Part shown: piece by piece, positions 1 through 7,054 of the stretch
Layout of the letters: each line of letters starts with the position of its first letter
Numbering within the stretch: position 1 is the first letter of the stretch
Source of the DNA: Patescibacteria group bacterium
Lineage (GTDB): Bacteria > Patescibacteriota > Minisyncoccia > Minisyncoccales > JAHCRE01
Direction of reading: 5' to 3'
NCBI GenBank assembly: GCA_020148145.1
Contig: JAHCRE010000009.1
Location: forward strand, 1-32,656
Length of the DNA stretch: 32,656 bases
The notes under the pieces: model-generated
Seen by the model: only the letters and a program-made list of their open reading frames with translations
Told to the model about the DNA's origin: nothing
Databases searched by the model: none
Made by a program: the position numbers and the translations under genes

Positions 1-1
1 A

Positions 2-214
2 TTGGAGAGAGAAACGACAGAGGCTGAGAAAGCTTTATACCAGGCTTTTAAAGATTTAAGAAAAGAAGTAAAAGAACAGGTGGCAAAAATGGATGGTAAA
101 CCCGGCTTAAGTGAAAGAGAAAAGAAGGCATGTAATGACTTGAAAGAAGCTCTAAAAACTGCCGAAGAATCTGTAAGGAAAAAAATTAAAGATGTTGAAA
201 AAGAATTAAAATAA
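2..214 (+). CDS. 3' end of an unknown Lys/Glu-rich helical protein (partial)
   Basis: The open frame runs from the window edge to a TAA at 212-214. The first in-frame TTG at position 2 is unlikely to be the true start, so the gene probably begins upstream. The visible 70 residues are almost entirely Lys, Glu and Ala, with no hydrophobic segment, no Cys and one Gly-Pro-like break near residue 33 (GKPG), which suggests two amphipathic helices or a coiled coil. I recognise no family. The next gene starts 125 bp downstream behind its own promoter-like region, so this is probably the last gene of an upstream unit. Confidence 0.55.
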   Translation: MERETTEAEKALYQAFKDLRKEVKEQVAKMDGKPGLSEREKKACNDLKEALKTAEESVRKKIKDVEKELK

Positions 215-260
215 CTCTCTTTAAAAACCTTTATTGACAAGAAAAATTTAAAATTCTACA

Positions 261-327
261 CCCCGTTAGAAAAAAGGTAATTTCTGAGATATGAAAGATC
301 GTTATTGACGTTAAATTTCTAACGGGG
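261..327. repeat. palindromic element upstream of ftsZ
   Basis: Perfect 12-bp inverted arms, CCCCGTTAGAAA (261-272) and TTTCTAACGGGG (316-327), enclose 43 bp. A stand-alone palindrome between two genes fits the small-element pattern seen across the window. It also overlaps the ftsZ promoter region. Confidence 0.7.
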
Positions 328-333
328 TAAACT
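304..333 (+). promoter_or_regulatory. possible ftsZ promoter giving a near-leaderless mRNA
   Basis: TTGACG (304-309) and TAAACT (328-333) are separated by 18 bp. Transcription would then begin at or next to the ATG at 340. A second -35-like TTGACA lies at 234-239 with a weak -10 near 257. These are weak matches judged by eye. Confidence 0.35.
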
Positions 334-339
334 TGAATA

Positions 340-1674
340 ATGATTAAAAAGAAAAGATTCAAAAGAACTATCAAAAAATCTTCAGCCCGCAAGATCCCGA
401 AGAGATCTGTGCAAGGTTTGTCAAAAGCTGAAACAAATAAGATTAAAAGGATTAAAATAAGGATAGTTGGGGTTGGTGGGGGAGGAAGTTCAATTGTTTC
501 AGAAATCGCCTCAAAGATAATCAGGTTTTCAAAAAAGAAAATTAGTTTTGTTGTGGCTAATACTGATTTGCAGGCTTTGAGAAGGTTAGCAAAAGAAGCA
601 AACCGCTTTCAATTTGGTCAAGACTTAACTCGGGGCTTGGGAACAGGAATGAATGTAGAGCTGGGCAGGGAAGCTGCTCAAAGGGAAAAGGAAAAAATAA
701 AAAAGATTTTTGAAAGTCAAGATCTTTGTATCTTAGTAGCTTGTCTCGGAGGAGGTACTAGTTCTGGGGCTTCACCCATTTTTGCTGAAATCTCTCGCCG
801 TTTGGGTAATATCAATTTTGGAATTTTTACCCTACCTTTTAAATTTGAAGGGGAAAAGAAAATGGAAATCGCTAAAGAATCTTTGGAAAAATTAAAGCCA
901 AATTTAAATGCCTTTTTAATTATCCCAAATGAAAGAATTTTTCAGATTATTGATAAAGAAGCTCCCTTAAGGGAAGCCTTATCTGGTATAAATAAAAATC
1001 TGATTGAAGGTTTAAAAGGCCTACTTGAGATAATCTATTTACCAGGTTTAATAAATATTGATTTTGCTGATTTCAAGACAATCTTGAGGGGGAAAGGAAG
1101 ACTGGCTTATTTAAATTCAATAGAGATTGAGAAGACTGATCAGGGCGATCGGACAATAAAAAAATTACTTTTTAGTCCTTTGTATCCTTATACTATTCGG
1201 GGAGCAAAGAGAATTTTATTTAATATTTGTGGAGAGAAGAACCTTTCTCTTGAAACAGTATCCCAAATATCAAAGAGTATTTACCAGTTAGCTAAAGGAG
1301 AGGCTAAAATTATTTTTGGAGTCTCGCAAGGAAAAAGATACAAAGATAAAATTAAAATAACTCTACTTGCCACTGGATGCAAAACCAAGATTTTTCCCAA
1401 AAAAAAGCCACGATTAAAAGAAGTTGTTATTAAGAAAAAATTACAGAAAAAAAAGAAAAAGCAGACTTTGGCTAAAAAACCAGAGACTAAGCAACCAAAA
1501 CCTGAAGTAAAGACACCAGTCGCTAAAGAGAAGAAAGTGAAAGTAAAAGTTAGAAAAAATGCTCTCCAAGTAAAAAAGACTATCAAAGAGGCTGAGAAAG
1601 AAATATTGGAAAAAGAAAAAACATGGGAAACTCCGGCCTTTTTGCGAAGAAAAACCATCCCCGGCTCCAAATAA
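340..1674 (+). CDS. ftsZ: divergent FtsZ-family cell division GTPase
   Basis: Tubulin/FtsZ-family GTPase, expected to polymerise at the division site in the cytoplasm. The core spans about residues 38-350. The first glycine loop is GVGGGGS (44-50). The tubulin signature reads GGGTSSG (137-143) instead of the usual GGGTGTG. The T7 synergy loop NIDFAD (239-244) keeps both catalytic acidic positions. A Lys/Arg-rich N-terminal extension (~37 residues) and a long Lys/Pro-rich linker (~355-425) flank the core. The last residues contain PAFLRR (432-437), which matches the conserved FtsZ C-terminal peptide that binds partners such as FtsA. At 444 residues it is longer than E. coli FtsZ (383) because of the extensions. 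No Shine-Dalgarno precedes the ATG. It could be a second, non-canonical FtsZ, but the C-terminal peptide favours a real division protein. Confidence 0.85.
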   Translation: MIKKKRFKRTIKKSSARKIPKRSVQGLSKAETNKIKRIKIRIVGVGGGGSSIVSEIASKIIRFSKKKISFVVANTDLQALRRLAKEANRFQFGQDLTRGLGTGMNVELGREAAQREKEKIKKIFESQDLCILVACLGGGTSSGASPIFAEISRRLGNINFGIFTLPFKFEGEKKMEIAKESLEKLKPNLNAFLIIPNERIFQIIDKEAPLREALSGINKNLIEGLKGLLEIIYLPGLINIDFADFKTILRGKGRLAYLNSIEIEKTDQGDRTIKKLLFSPLYPYTIRGAKRILFNICGEKNLSLETVSQISKSIYQLAKGEAKIIFGVSQGKRYKDKIKITLLATGCKTKIFPKKKPRLKEVVIKKKLQKKKKKQTLAKKPETKQPKPEVKTPVAKEKKVKVKVRKNALQVKKTIKEAEKEILEKEKTWETPAFLRRKTIPGSK

Positions 1675-1745
1675 AATAAGAAAAAAAGAAAAAATAAATA
1701 ATCGCCTCTAAGCCTTTTTTATTAACGCTCAAAATATAAAAAAAT

Positions 1746-2681
1746 ATGGAAATCAACCCTTCGATGAAGCTCAGGGTTGGCGCTGAGCGAAGTCGAAGCA
1801 TCAAAAAAGCCGTTATCCCCATTGCTGGTTTAGGGACAAGATTTTTGCCCCTTTCTAAGGTTTTGCCAAAAGAACTCTGGCCCATAGTTGATAAACCAGT
1901 CATTCAATATATTGTTGAAGAAGCAAAGGCCTCGGGAATTTCCGAGATGATTTTTGTAATTTCACCTGAAAAAAAGGTTGTCCACGATTATTTTAAAAAA
2001 TACTATTTTAGAAAATCACCAAAATTAGAAAAAAATTTAAAAGGAAAAAATAAAACTTCTTTCCTACAAGAATTAAAGAAATTGGAAGAACTTTACCAAG
2101 GCATTTCCTGTTCTTATCTTTATCAAAGAAAACCTTTAGGCGATGGTCATGCTGTTTTACTAACAAAAAAATTAGTAATGGACGAACCTTTTGCTGTTTT
2201 ATGGGGAGATGATGTTGTTGATTCTAAAATTCCTTGTCTTTTACAAATAGTCAAAGTTTTCAAAACCTGCCAAAAACCTGTAATTTCTCTACACCGAGTA
2301 GCCAAAGAAAGAATTCCATCTTATGGAATCGTTAAAACTGAAAAAATCGCTAACCGTCTTTATAAAATTAAAAAAATAGTGGAAAAACCCTCGTTAGAGT
2401 CTGCCCCTTCTGATTTAGCTATTGTTGGGAAGTATATCCTAACTCCCGAAGTTTTCGATTATCTTGAAAAAGCCAGACCTTCCAAATCAGGCGAAATAAT
2501 TTTAGCTGAAGTTTTGGATAAGATGATAAAAGATGGTAAAATAATTTATGGCTATGAATTTAAAGGAAGATGGCTGGAATGTGGGAATAAACTCAATTGG
2601 CTTAAATCTCATCTTTATTTATCCTTTAAACATCCAGAATTTGGTCCAAGACTTAAAAATTTTTTAAAAGAATTAGAATAA
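1746..2681 (+). CDS. galU: UTP-glucose-1-phosphate uridylyltransferase with N-terminal in-frame insertion
   Basis: Nucleotidyltransferase that makes UDP-glucose from UTP and glucose-1-phosphate for cell-envelope sugars. The nucleotide-binding signature GLGTRFLPLSKVLPKE lies at residues 28-43. Downstream are the GDGHA motif, a WGDDVVD metal-site motif and the EKPS segment, all in family order; the 311-residue length fits. Homologues normally begin a few residues before the strand KKAVIPIAG. Here residues 4-19 are encoded by a small palindromic element (1757-1799) flanked by ATCAA direct repeats, adding exactly 16 codons. Without it the start would read Met-Glu-Ile-Lys-Lys. No other in-frame ATG restores a canonical start, so 1746 is kept. 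Confidence 0.92.
   Translation: MEINPSMKLRVGAERSRSIKKAVIPIAGLGTRFLPLSKVLPKELWPIVDKPVIQYIVEEAKASGISEMIFVISPEKKVVHDYFKKYYFRKSPKLEKNLKGKNKTSFLQELKKLEELYQGISCSYLYQRKPLGDGHAVLLTKKLVMDEPFAVLWGDDVVDSKIPCLLQIVKVFKTCQKPVISLHRVAKERIPSYGIVKTEKIANRLYKIKKIVEKPSLESAPSDLAIVGKYILTPEVFDYLEKARPSKSGEIILAEVLDKMIKDGKIIYGYEFKGRWLECGNKLNWLKSHLYLSFKHPEFGPRLKNFLKELE
1752..1804. mobile_element. 43-bp palindromic element with 5-bp direct repeats inside galU
   Basis: Direct repeats ATCAA (1752-1756 and 1800-1804) bound 43 bp whose ends are imperfect inverted repeats: CTTCGATGAAGCTCAG against CTGAGCGAAGTCGAAG. Element plus one repeat is 48 bp (16 codons), so the frame is kept. A related GAGCAAAGCGAAG string occurs between tRNA-Thr and the rpiB-like gene. 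Confidence 0.7.
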
Positions 2682-2687
2682 ATAAAA

Positions 2688-2827
2688 TCCTGTCGTGAGC
2701 CACCGGTTTCTAAGGTCCCGGGCGAACGACACCTTATATTTCTTTGGCGGTTGGACACCTAGGGGCCCAAGCGAAGCTTGAGAGGATGGGTGGGCGGGTT
2801 GTAGTCTTCTAAAGAAAGGGGTCCAAT
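2688..2827. repeat. GC-rich structured intergenic repeat between galU and nnrD
   Basis: This segment is far more GC-rich than its neighbours. A first palindrome has arms GTCGT (2692-2696) and ACGAC (2726-2730). A second spans 2751-2826 with ends TTGGAC and GTCCAA. Read on the minus strand, the second contains AGACTACAACCCGCCC and GGGCCCCT, matching the in-frame insert in the phosphoglycerate mutase gene (7505-7549). Confidence 0.65.
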
Positions 2828-2835
2828 GGAAAATT

Positions 2836-3705
2836 ATGATTAAGGTAACCAAAAACATTTTAAAAGAAATTTATAAAAAGAGGCCCAAAGGAAAATATTT
2901 TAGAAAATATAGTTTCGGGTTATTAATGGTTATTGGTGGGGGTGAGTTTTATTCGGGCTCTCCGGCTTTGGCCTCAATGGCCGCATTTAAAGCAGGAGTT
3001 GATATGGTAAGAATTATTGCTCCAAAAAGAGCAGCTGATATTATTGCCTCTTTCTCGCCTGATTTAGCTGCCTATCCATTAGAGGGAAAGTGGTTAGAAA
3101 AAAGGCATCTCTCAACTTTGCTTACCTTAACAGAATCAGCCAAGATAGTTTCTCGAGGAAATGTAGCCATAGTCATTGGCGGTGGAATGGGAAGATCAGA
3201 GGAAACTCAAGAGGCAATCTTGGAATATTTATCTCAAATCTCTACTCCAACAGTTATTGATGCTGATGCTATTCATGCTCTGGGAAAAAATCCAGAGATA
3301 ATTTCTGGCAAGCCCTTTTTAATTACCCCCCATACTTATGAATTTTTTGTTTTGACCAAAACAGAAATTTATCAGCTTCCTTATGAAGAAAAAATTAAAA
3401 TAGTTAAAGAACAGGCCCAAAGACTTAAAACAACAATCTTACTCAAGGAAAAACCAGATATAATTGCTAACGGAATAGAAGTGGCCCTAAACAAAACGGG
3501 AAGTCCTTACATGTCAAAAGGGGGAACAGGAGATACTCTAGCTGGAATATGTGGAGCTTTACTTGCTAGGGGAGTCGATCCTTTTTTAGCTGCTCAGGCC
3601 GCAGCTTATATCAATGGTAAGGCAGGGGAATTAGTGGCAAAACGAATGAAAGAAGGCCTTTTGGCTACCGAATTAATTAAAGCCATTCCTGAAGCCCTAC
3701 ATTAA
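2836..3705 (+). CDS. nnrD: ADP/ATP-dependent NAD(P)H-hydrate dehydratase
   Basis: Metabolite-repair enzyme that converts the damaged hydrate (S)-NAD(P)HX back to NAD(P)H, a cytosolic ribokinase-like fold. The YjeF C-terminal domain fills the whole 289-residue protein. Visible motifs are GGGEFYSG near residue 34, VIDADAIH in the middle, and GGTGDTLAG (229-237) with the catalytic Asp at 233. The N-terminal epimerase domain found in fused bacterial NnrD/YjeF proteins is absent, as in Bacillus-type stand-alone dehydratases. It lies behind a GC-rich repeat with no Shine-Dalgarno, and the SDR gene follows after 29 bp, possibly co-transcribed. The redox-cofactor role suits the redox genes around it. 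Confidence 0.88.
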   Translation: MIKVTKNILKEIYKKRPKGKYFRKYSFGLLMVIGGGEFYSGSPALASMAAFKAGVDMVRIIAPKRAADIIASFSPDLAAYPLEGKWLEKRHLSTLLTLTESAKIVSRGNVAIVIGGGMGRSEETQEAILEYLSQISTPTVIDADAIHALGKNPEIISGKPFLITPHTYEFFVLTKTEIYQLPYEEKIKIVKEQAQRLKTTILLKEKPDIIANGIEVALNKTGSPYMSKGGTGDTLAGICGALLARGVDPFLAAQAAAYINGKAGELVAKRMKEGLLATELIKAIPEALH

Positions 3706-3734
3706 AGGTCAAAAAATGACTAATTACTAAAAAT

Positions 3735-4496
3735 ATGTTTCCTTTAAAAGATAAAGTAGCCATTATTACTGGAGCTCGTCGGGGCATGGGTCGATCTCAT
3801 GCCTTAGTACTAGCTAAGGCTGGAGCTAAAGTAGTAGTTTCTGATGTCAGTCAAGAAGATTGTGAGAAGGTAGTTAAAGAAATTAAAAAAGAAAAGGGAG
3901 AGGCAATAGCTATAAAGTGCAACGTTACTAAAAAGGACGAGATTGATGCGATGGTTAAAAAAACTATTGAGAAGTGGGGGAAAATCGATATTTTGGTTAA
4001 CAATGCTGGTATTTGTGATTTTAAACCCTTTTTAGAGATGACTGGGGAAGATTGGGATAGAACTTTAAACATTAATCTTAAAGGATATTTTTTATGTGCC
4101 CAGGCTTGTGCAAAAGAAATGGTAAAGCAAAAATCAGGATCAATTATCAATATTGCTTCTGTGGCTATGGGTCAGACAGGCGTTGGCTTTCCTAACCTCG
4201 TTCATTATTGTGCTTCCAAAGGAGGAATCGTGGGGATGACTGAGGCCATGGCTTTGGAGTTAGCCCTCTATAATATTCGAGTTAATGCTATTTCGCCAGG
4301 GATGATTGATACGCCAATGATAGAGTCAGCTAAGCAAGACCCAAAAATGATGGAAGCCTCCTTAGCTCGAGTCCCAATGCACAGAATAGGTAAACCAGAA
4401 GAGGTTTCTAATATGGTTTTGTTTTTGGCTTCTGACGCTTCCTCTTATATGACCGGAACCGATGTGATAGTTGACGGAGGATGGCTAGCAGGGTAA
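3735..4496 (+). CDS. classical short-chain dehydrogenase/reductase (SDR)
   Basis: Rossmann-fold oxidoreductase of the classical SDR family, 253 residues. The cofactor loop is TGARRGMG (12-19). Asp37 at the end of the second strand suggests NAD(H) over NADP(H). NNAG lies at 89-92, and the catalytic Ser142, Tyr158 and Lys162 (YxxxK) are all present, followed by the ISPG loop near 187. The C-terminus GTDVIVDGGW is typical of the FabG/glucose-dehydrogenase branch. The substrate cannot be read from sequence; a FabG-like 3-oxoacyl reductase or a sugar/alcohol dehydrogenase are both possible. It is the last gene before a terminator and probably shares a transcript with nnrD. Confidence 0.85.
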   Translation: MFPLKDKVAIITGARRGMGRSHALVLAKAGAKVVVSDVSQEDCEKVVKEIKKEKGEAIAIKCNVTKKDEIDAMVKKTIEKWGKIDILVNNAGICDFKPFLEMTGEDWDRTLNINLKGYFLCAQACAKEMVKQKSGSIINIASVAMGQTGVGFPNLVHYCASKGGIVGMTEAMALELALYNIRVNAISPGMIDTPMIESAKQDPKMMEASLARVPMHRIGKPEEVSNMVLFLASDASSYMTGTDVIVDGGWLAG

Positions 4497-4525
4497 CAGC
4501 TAGTCTCCAAAAATTAAAATTTTTT

Positions 4526-4548
4526 AGGGGATAGTTTTCCCCTTTTTT
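4526..4548 (+). terminator. Rho-independent terminator after the SDR gene
   Basis: Stem GGGGA / TTCCC with a short loop, followed by six T residues (4543-4548), 30 bp after the SDR stop codon. Confidence 0.7.
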
Positions 4549-4598
4549 ATTTTCTCAAATTTTTATACAATAAAATAAGAAAATTTAATTTTGAAAAT

Positions 4599-5528
4599 AT
4601 GCTTTATGATTTAATTGTTATTGGTGGAGGTCCAGCAGGAATAACTGCTGGAATTTACGCCGCTAGACAAAAACTAAAGACATTATTAATCACAAAGGAT
4701 TTTGGGGGTCAGATTGCAAGGAAGGCAGTGGCCATTGAAAACTATCCTGGATATAAAGAAATTTCAGGAATAGAACTTATTCAGAAATTTAAAGAACATC
4801 TCAAAAAATTTGAAATTGAGATTGAGAAAGATTCGGTAACGAAAATTGAAAAAATTAATAAAAATTTTATAGTTTCAACTGAGGATAAAAAGCAATTTAA
4901 AGCCAGGGTAGTGATTATCGCTTCTGGAGCTGACCCTAGACCCCTTGAGGTACCGGGAGAAAAAGAATTTATTGGACGAGGTGTAAGTTATTGTGCGGTT
5001 TGTGATGGACCATTATTTAAAGATAAAACAGTAGCAGTAATTGGAGGAGGGAATGCTGGTTTTGAGGAGGCTTTATTTTTAAGTAACTTCGCTAAGAAAA
5101 TTTATATTTTAGAATATGGAGCAACAGTTAAAGCAAATGAAACTAATCAAGAAAAGGCGAAGAAAACAGGGAAAATAGAAGTGATAAATAGTGCCGCTTT
5201 AAAAGAAATCAAAGGAAATAAATTTGTCAATTCAATAGTTTATCAAGACTTAAATTCCAAGGAAAATAAAACTCTTGAAGTTCAAGGGGTCTTTGTGGCG
5301 ATCGGTTCTCGCCCAGCTACTTTTTTTGTCAAGGATTTAGTGGAGTTTAACCACTTTATTAATCAATTAGATGAAATTGAAATTAATCCAAGAACTTGTG
5401 AGACAAATACCCCTGGTCTTTTTGCTGCTGGTGATGTTAGCGATGTGAAATACAAACAGGTGGTAATTGCTGCTGGAGAAGGAGCCAAGGCTGCCCTTTC
5501 AGCCTATGAATACTTACAAAAGTTATAA
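4599..5528 (+). CDS. trxB: thioredoxin reductase-like flavoprotein
   Basis: FAD-dependent disulfide reductase of the low-molecular-weight TrxR family, 309 residues. The FAD-binding motif GGGPAG is at residues 9-14, the redox-active CAVC at 132-135, and the C-terminal FAD motif GLFAAGDV precedes the end. The nucleotide-binding loop reads GGGNAG (149-154) rather than GGGDSA. The downstream segment LEYGATVKAN (171-180) replaces the HRRxxxR motif that binds the NADPH 2'-phosphate in E. coli TrxB. NADPH preference is therefore doubtful; NADH or a ferredoxin-type donor is possible. A small glutaredoxin-like protein and a thioredoxin-fold protein encoded downstream are candidate partners. A TATACA-like -10 lies about 30 bp upstream. 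Confidence 0.87.
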   Translation: MLYDLIVIGGGPAGITAGIYAARQKLKTLLITKDFGGQIARKAVAIENYPGYKEISGIELIQKFKEHLKKFEIEIEKDSVTKIEKINKNFIVSTEDKKQFKARVVIIASGADPRPLEVPGEKEFIGRGVSYCAVCDGPLFKDKTVAVIGGGNAGFEEALFLSNFAKKIYILEYGATVKANETNQEKAKKTGKIEVINSAALKEIKGNKFVNSIVYQDLNSKENKTLEVQGVFVAIGSRPATFFVKDLVEFNHFINQLDEIEINPRTCETNTPGLFAAGDVSDVKYKQVVIAAGEGAKAALSAYEYLQKL

Positions 5529-5564
5529 TTTCCGCGGAGTTACAAGATAGAAAGGTGACAAAAA

Positions 5565-5577
5565 GGTGACTGTCACC
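5565..5577. repeat. perfect 13-bp palindrome upstream of enolase
   Basis: GGTGACTGTCACC is a perfect palindrome around one central T. A further GGTGAC copy lies 11 bp upstream. It sits 33 bp before the enolase ATG and could be a dimeric operator or a small repeat. Confidence 0.5.
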
Positions 5578-5609
5578 ATGAAGAAATTTGTTCGTAAATT
5601 TTAAAAATC

Positions 5610-6857
5610 ATGCCAATTTCTAAAATTAAATCAATAAAAGCCAGAGAAATTTTGGATTCAAGAGGAAACCCTACTGTTGAAGTTGAGCTAGCCACCGATG
5701 GTGGCGTTTTTTTAGACTCGGTCCCAGCCGGAGTCTCCAAAGGGAAATACGAGGCCGTGGAGTTAAGAGATGGTGGCGAGAGATATCTTGGCAGGGGAGT
5801 ATTAAAGGCGATACGAAATATAAAAGAAATTATCGCTCCCGAATTGGAAGGAACAGATGTTAAAGATCAAAAAAAAATAGATAAAATCTTGATTGATCTT
5901 GACGGTACCAAAAATAAATCCAAATTGGGGGCCAATGCTATTTTGGCAGTCTCTATGGCTGTTTGTCGGGCTGGAGCTAAAGCCAAAAATCTTTCTCTTT
6001 GGCAACATATCGCCGAAATCTCTGGCACCAAGAAACCAATTTTACCTATCCCTTGTCTCCTTTGTATTGAAGGAGGTCTCCACGCTGGTAATAATTTAGA
6101 TATTCAGGAATTTATGATTGCTCCTGAAGCCGAATCTTATAAAGAAAGATTAAGGATAGGGGCAGAGACTTATCATACTTTAGGCTCAATCTTAAAACAA
6201 AAATATGGCGAAAGCGCCACTAATATAGGCGATGAAGGAGGATTTGCCGCTCCTTTAGAGAAAACTGAGCAAGCCCTCGATTTAATTATGGAAGCAATTC
6301 ACCAGGCTGGTTATGATAATAGAATCAAAATAGTGTTGGATGTAGCCGCTTCTTCTTTTTTCAAAGAAGGAATTTATCAATTTGAAGGAACTACCTTAAA
6401 TCGAAAGCAACTTCTCGAGTTTTATTCAAAGATTATAGAAAAATATCCTTTGGAATCTATTGAAGATCCCTTTGCCGAAGAAGATTGGGAGGGCTTTAAA
6501 GCAATAACCGAACGATTTGGTAAAAAAGTGGTCATTATTGGCGATGATCTTTTGGTAACTAATCTGGAGCGGATTAAAAAAGCAGTAAAAGAAAATTCTT
6601 GTAGTGGTTTTTTATTAAAACTTAATCAAATTGGGACAGTAACCGAAGCGATTGAGGCTGCTAAATATGCAATGAAAAACGGCTGGCGGGTAATGGTTTC
6701 CCAAAGAGGAGGGGAGACTTGCGATAGCTTTTTTGCCGATCTAGCCGTGGGATTAGGTTGTGGCTGGATAAAAGCTGGCGCTCCAGCTCGGGGAGAAAGA
6801 TTGGCAAAGTATAATAGATTATTGAAAATCGAAGAAGAGCTCCTCTCGGAAAGCTGA
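5610..6857 (+). CDS. eno: enolase with altered active-site loops
   Basis: Phosphopyruvate hydratase, interconverting 2-phosphoglycerate and PEP in the cytosol; 415 residues, close to the usual ~430. Family features are the start KAREILDSRGNPTVEVE, a GDEGGF motif, SIEDPFAEEDW, the catalytic-Lys segment LLKLNQIGT (Lys337) and IKAGAPARGER near the end. Three catalytic loops deviate: the usual SGAS loop reads AGVS (40-43), the canonical SHRSGE reads SQRGGE (364-369), and the NGGxHADNN segment reads EGGLHAGNN. These positions normally contact Mg2+ or substrate, so activity may be altered, or this may be a lineage variant. The gene ends in TGA. Its stop lies directly next to a GC-rich palindromic element. 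Confidence 0.88.
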   Translation: MPISKIKSIKAREILDSRGNPTVEVELATDGGVFLDSVPAGVSKGKYEAVELRDGGERYLGRGVLKAIRNIKEIIAPELEGTDVKDQKKIDKILIDLDGTKNKSKLGANAILAVSMAVCRAGAKAKNLSLWQHIAEISGTKKPILPIPCLLCIEGGLHAGNNLDIQEFMIAPEAESYKERLRIGAETYHTLGSILKQKYGESATNIGDEGGFAAPLEKTEQALDLIMEAIHQAGYDNRIKIVLDVAASSFFKEGIYQFEGTTLNRKQLLEFYSKIIEKYPLESIEDPFAEEDWEGFKAITERFGKKVVIIGDDLLVTNLERIKKAVKENSCSGFLLKLNQIGTVTEAIEAAKYAMKNGWRVMVSQRGGETCDSFFADLAVGLGCGWIKAGAPARGERLAKYNRLLKIEEELLSES

Positions 6858-6874
6858 TTCTAGGGCCAATGCTC

Positions 6875-7003
6875 GGGTGTTTCCACTCGAAGAGACACAA
6901 TAATTTTCCCAGCGAGAAAATTTTGTTCATTTCTTGACGGCTGACTCGCCTTCGGCGAGACCGTGCTCAACCGTCTCCGAAGTGCTCTTTTCGGGAAACA
7001 CCC
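6875..7003. repeat. composite GC-rich palindromic element between enolase and mutase genes
   Basis: Outer arms GGGTGTTTCC (6875-6884) and GGAAACACCC (6994-7003) pair over 10 bp and continue with GAAGAG / CTCTTT. Inside is a hairpin CTCGCCTTCGGCGAG (6945-6959). The segment fills most of the 197 bp between the genes, and no ORF with coding character covers it. Confidence 0.6.
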
Positions 7004-7017
7004 TCCCTCGATGTCTT

Positions 7018-7049
7018 ATTCGTATATTCGTAGAAATTCGTAATTCGTA
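7018..7049 (+). repeat. four copies of ATTCGTA before the mutase start
   Basis: ATTCGTA occurs at 7018-7024, 7026-7032, 7036-7042 and 7043-7049, ending six bases before the ATG. This is a short irregular tandem repeat in place of a ribosome binding site. Confidence 0.7.
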
Positions 7050-7054
7050 GGGTT

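Noticed and set aside
1281-1903. Minus-strand open frames opposite ftsZ and galU
   Set aside because: They are low-complexity Phe-rich shadows of Lys-rich genes, with no start region or family features.
7018-7049. ATTCGTA copies as a CRISPR or iteron origin
   Set aside because: Units are only 7 bp with 0-3 bp spacing and no replication gene is near; a simple repeat is more likely.
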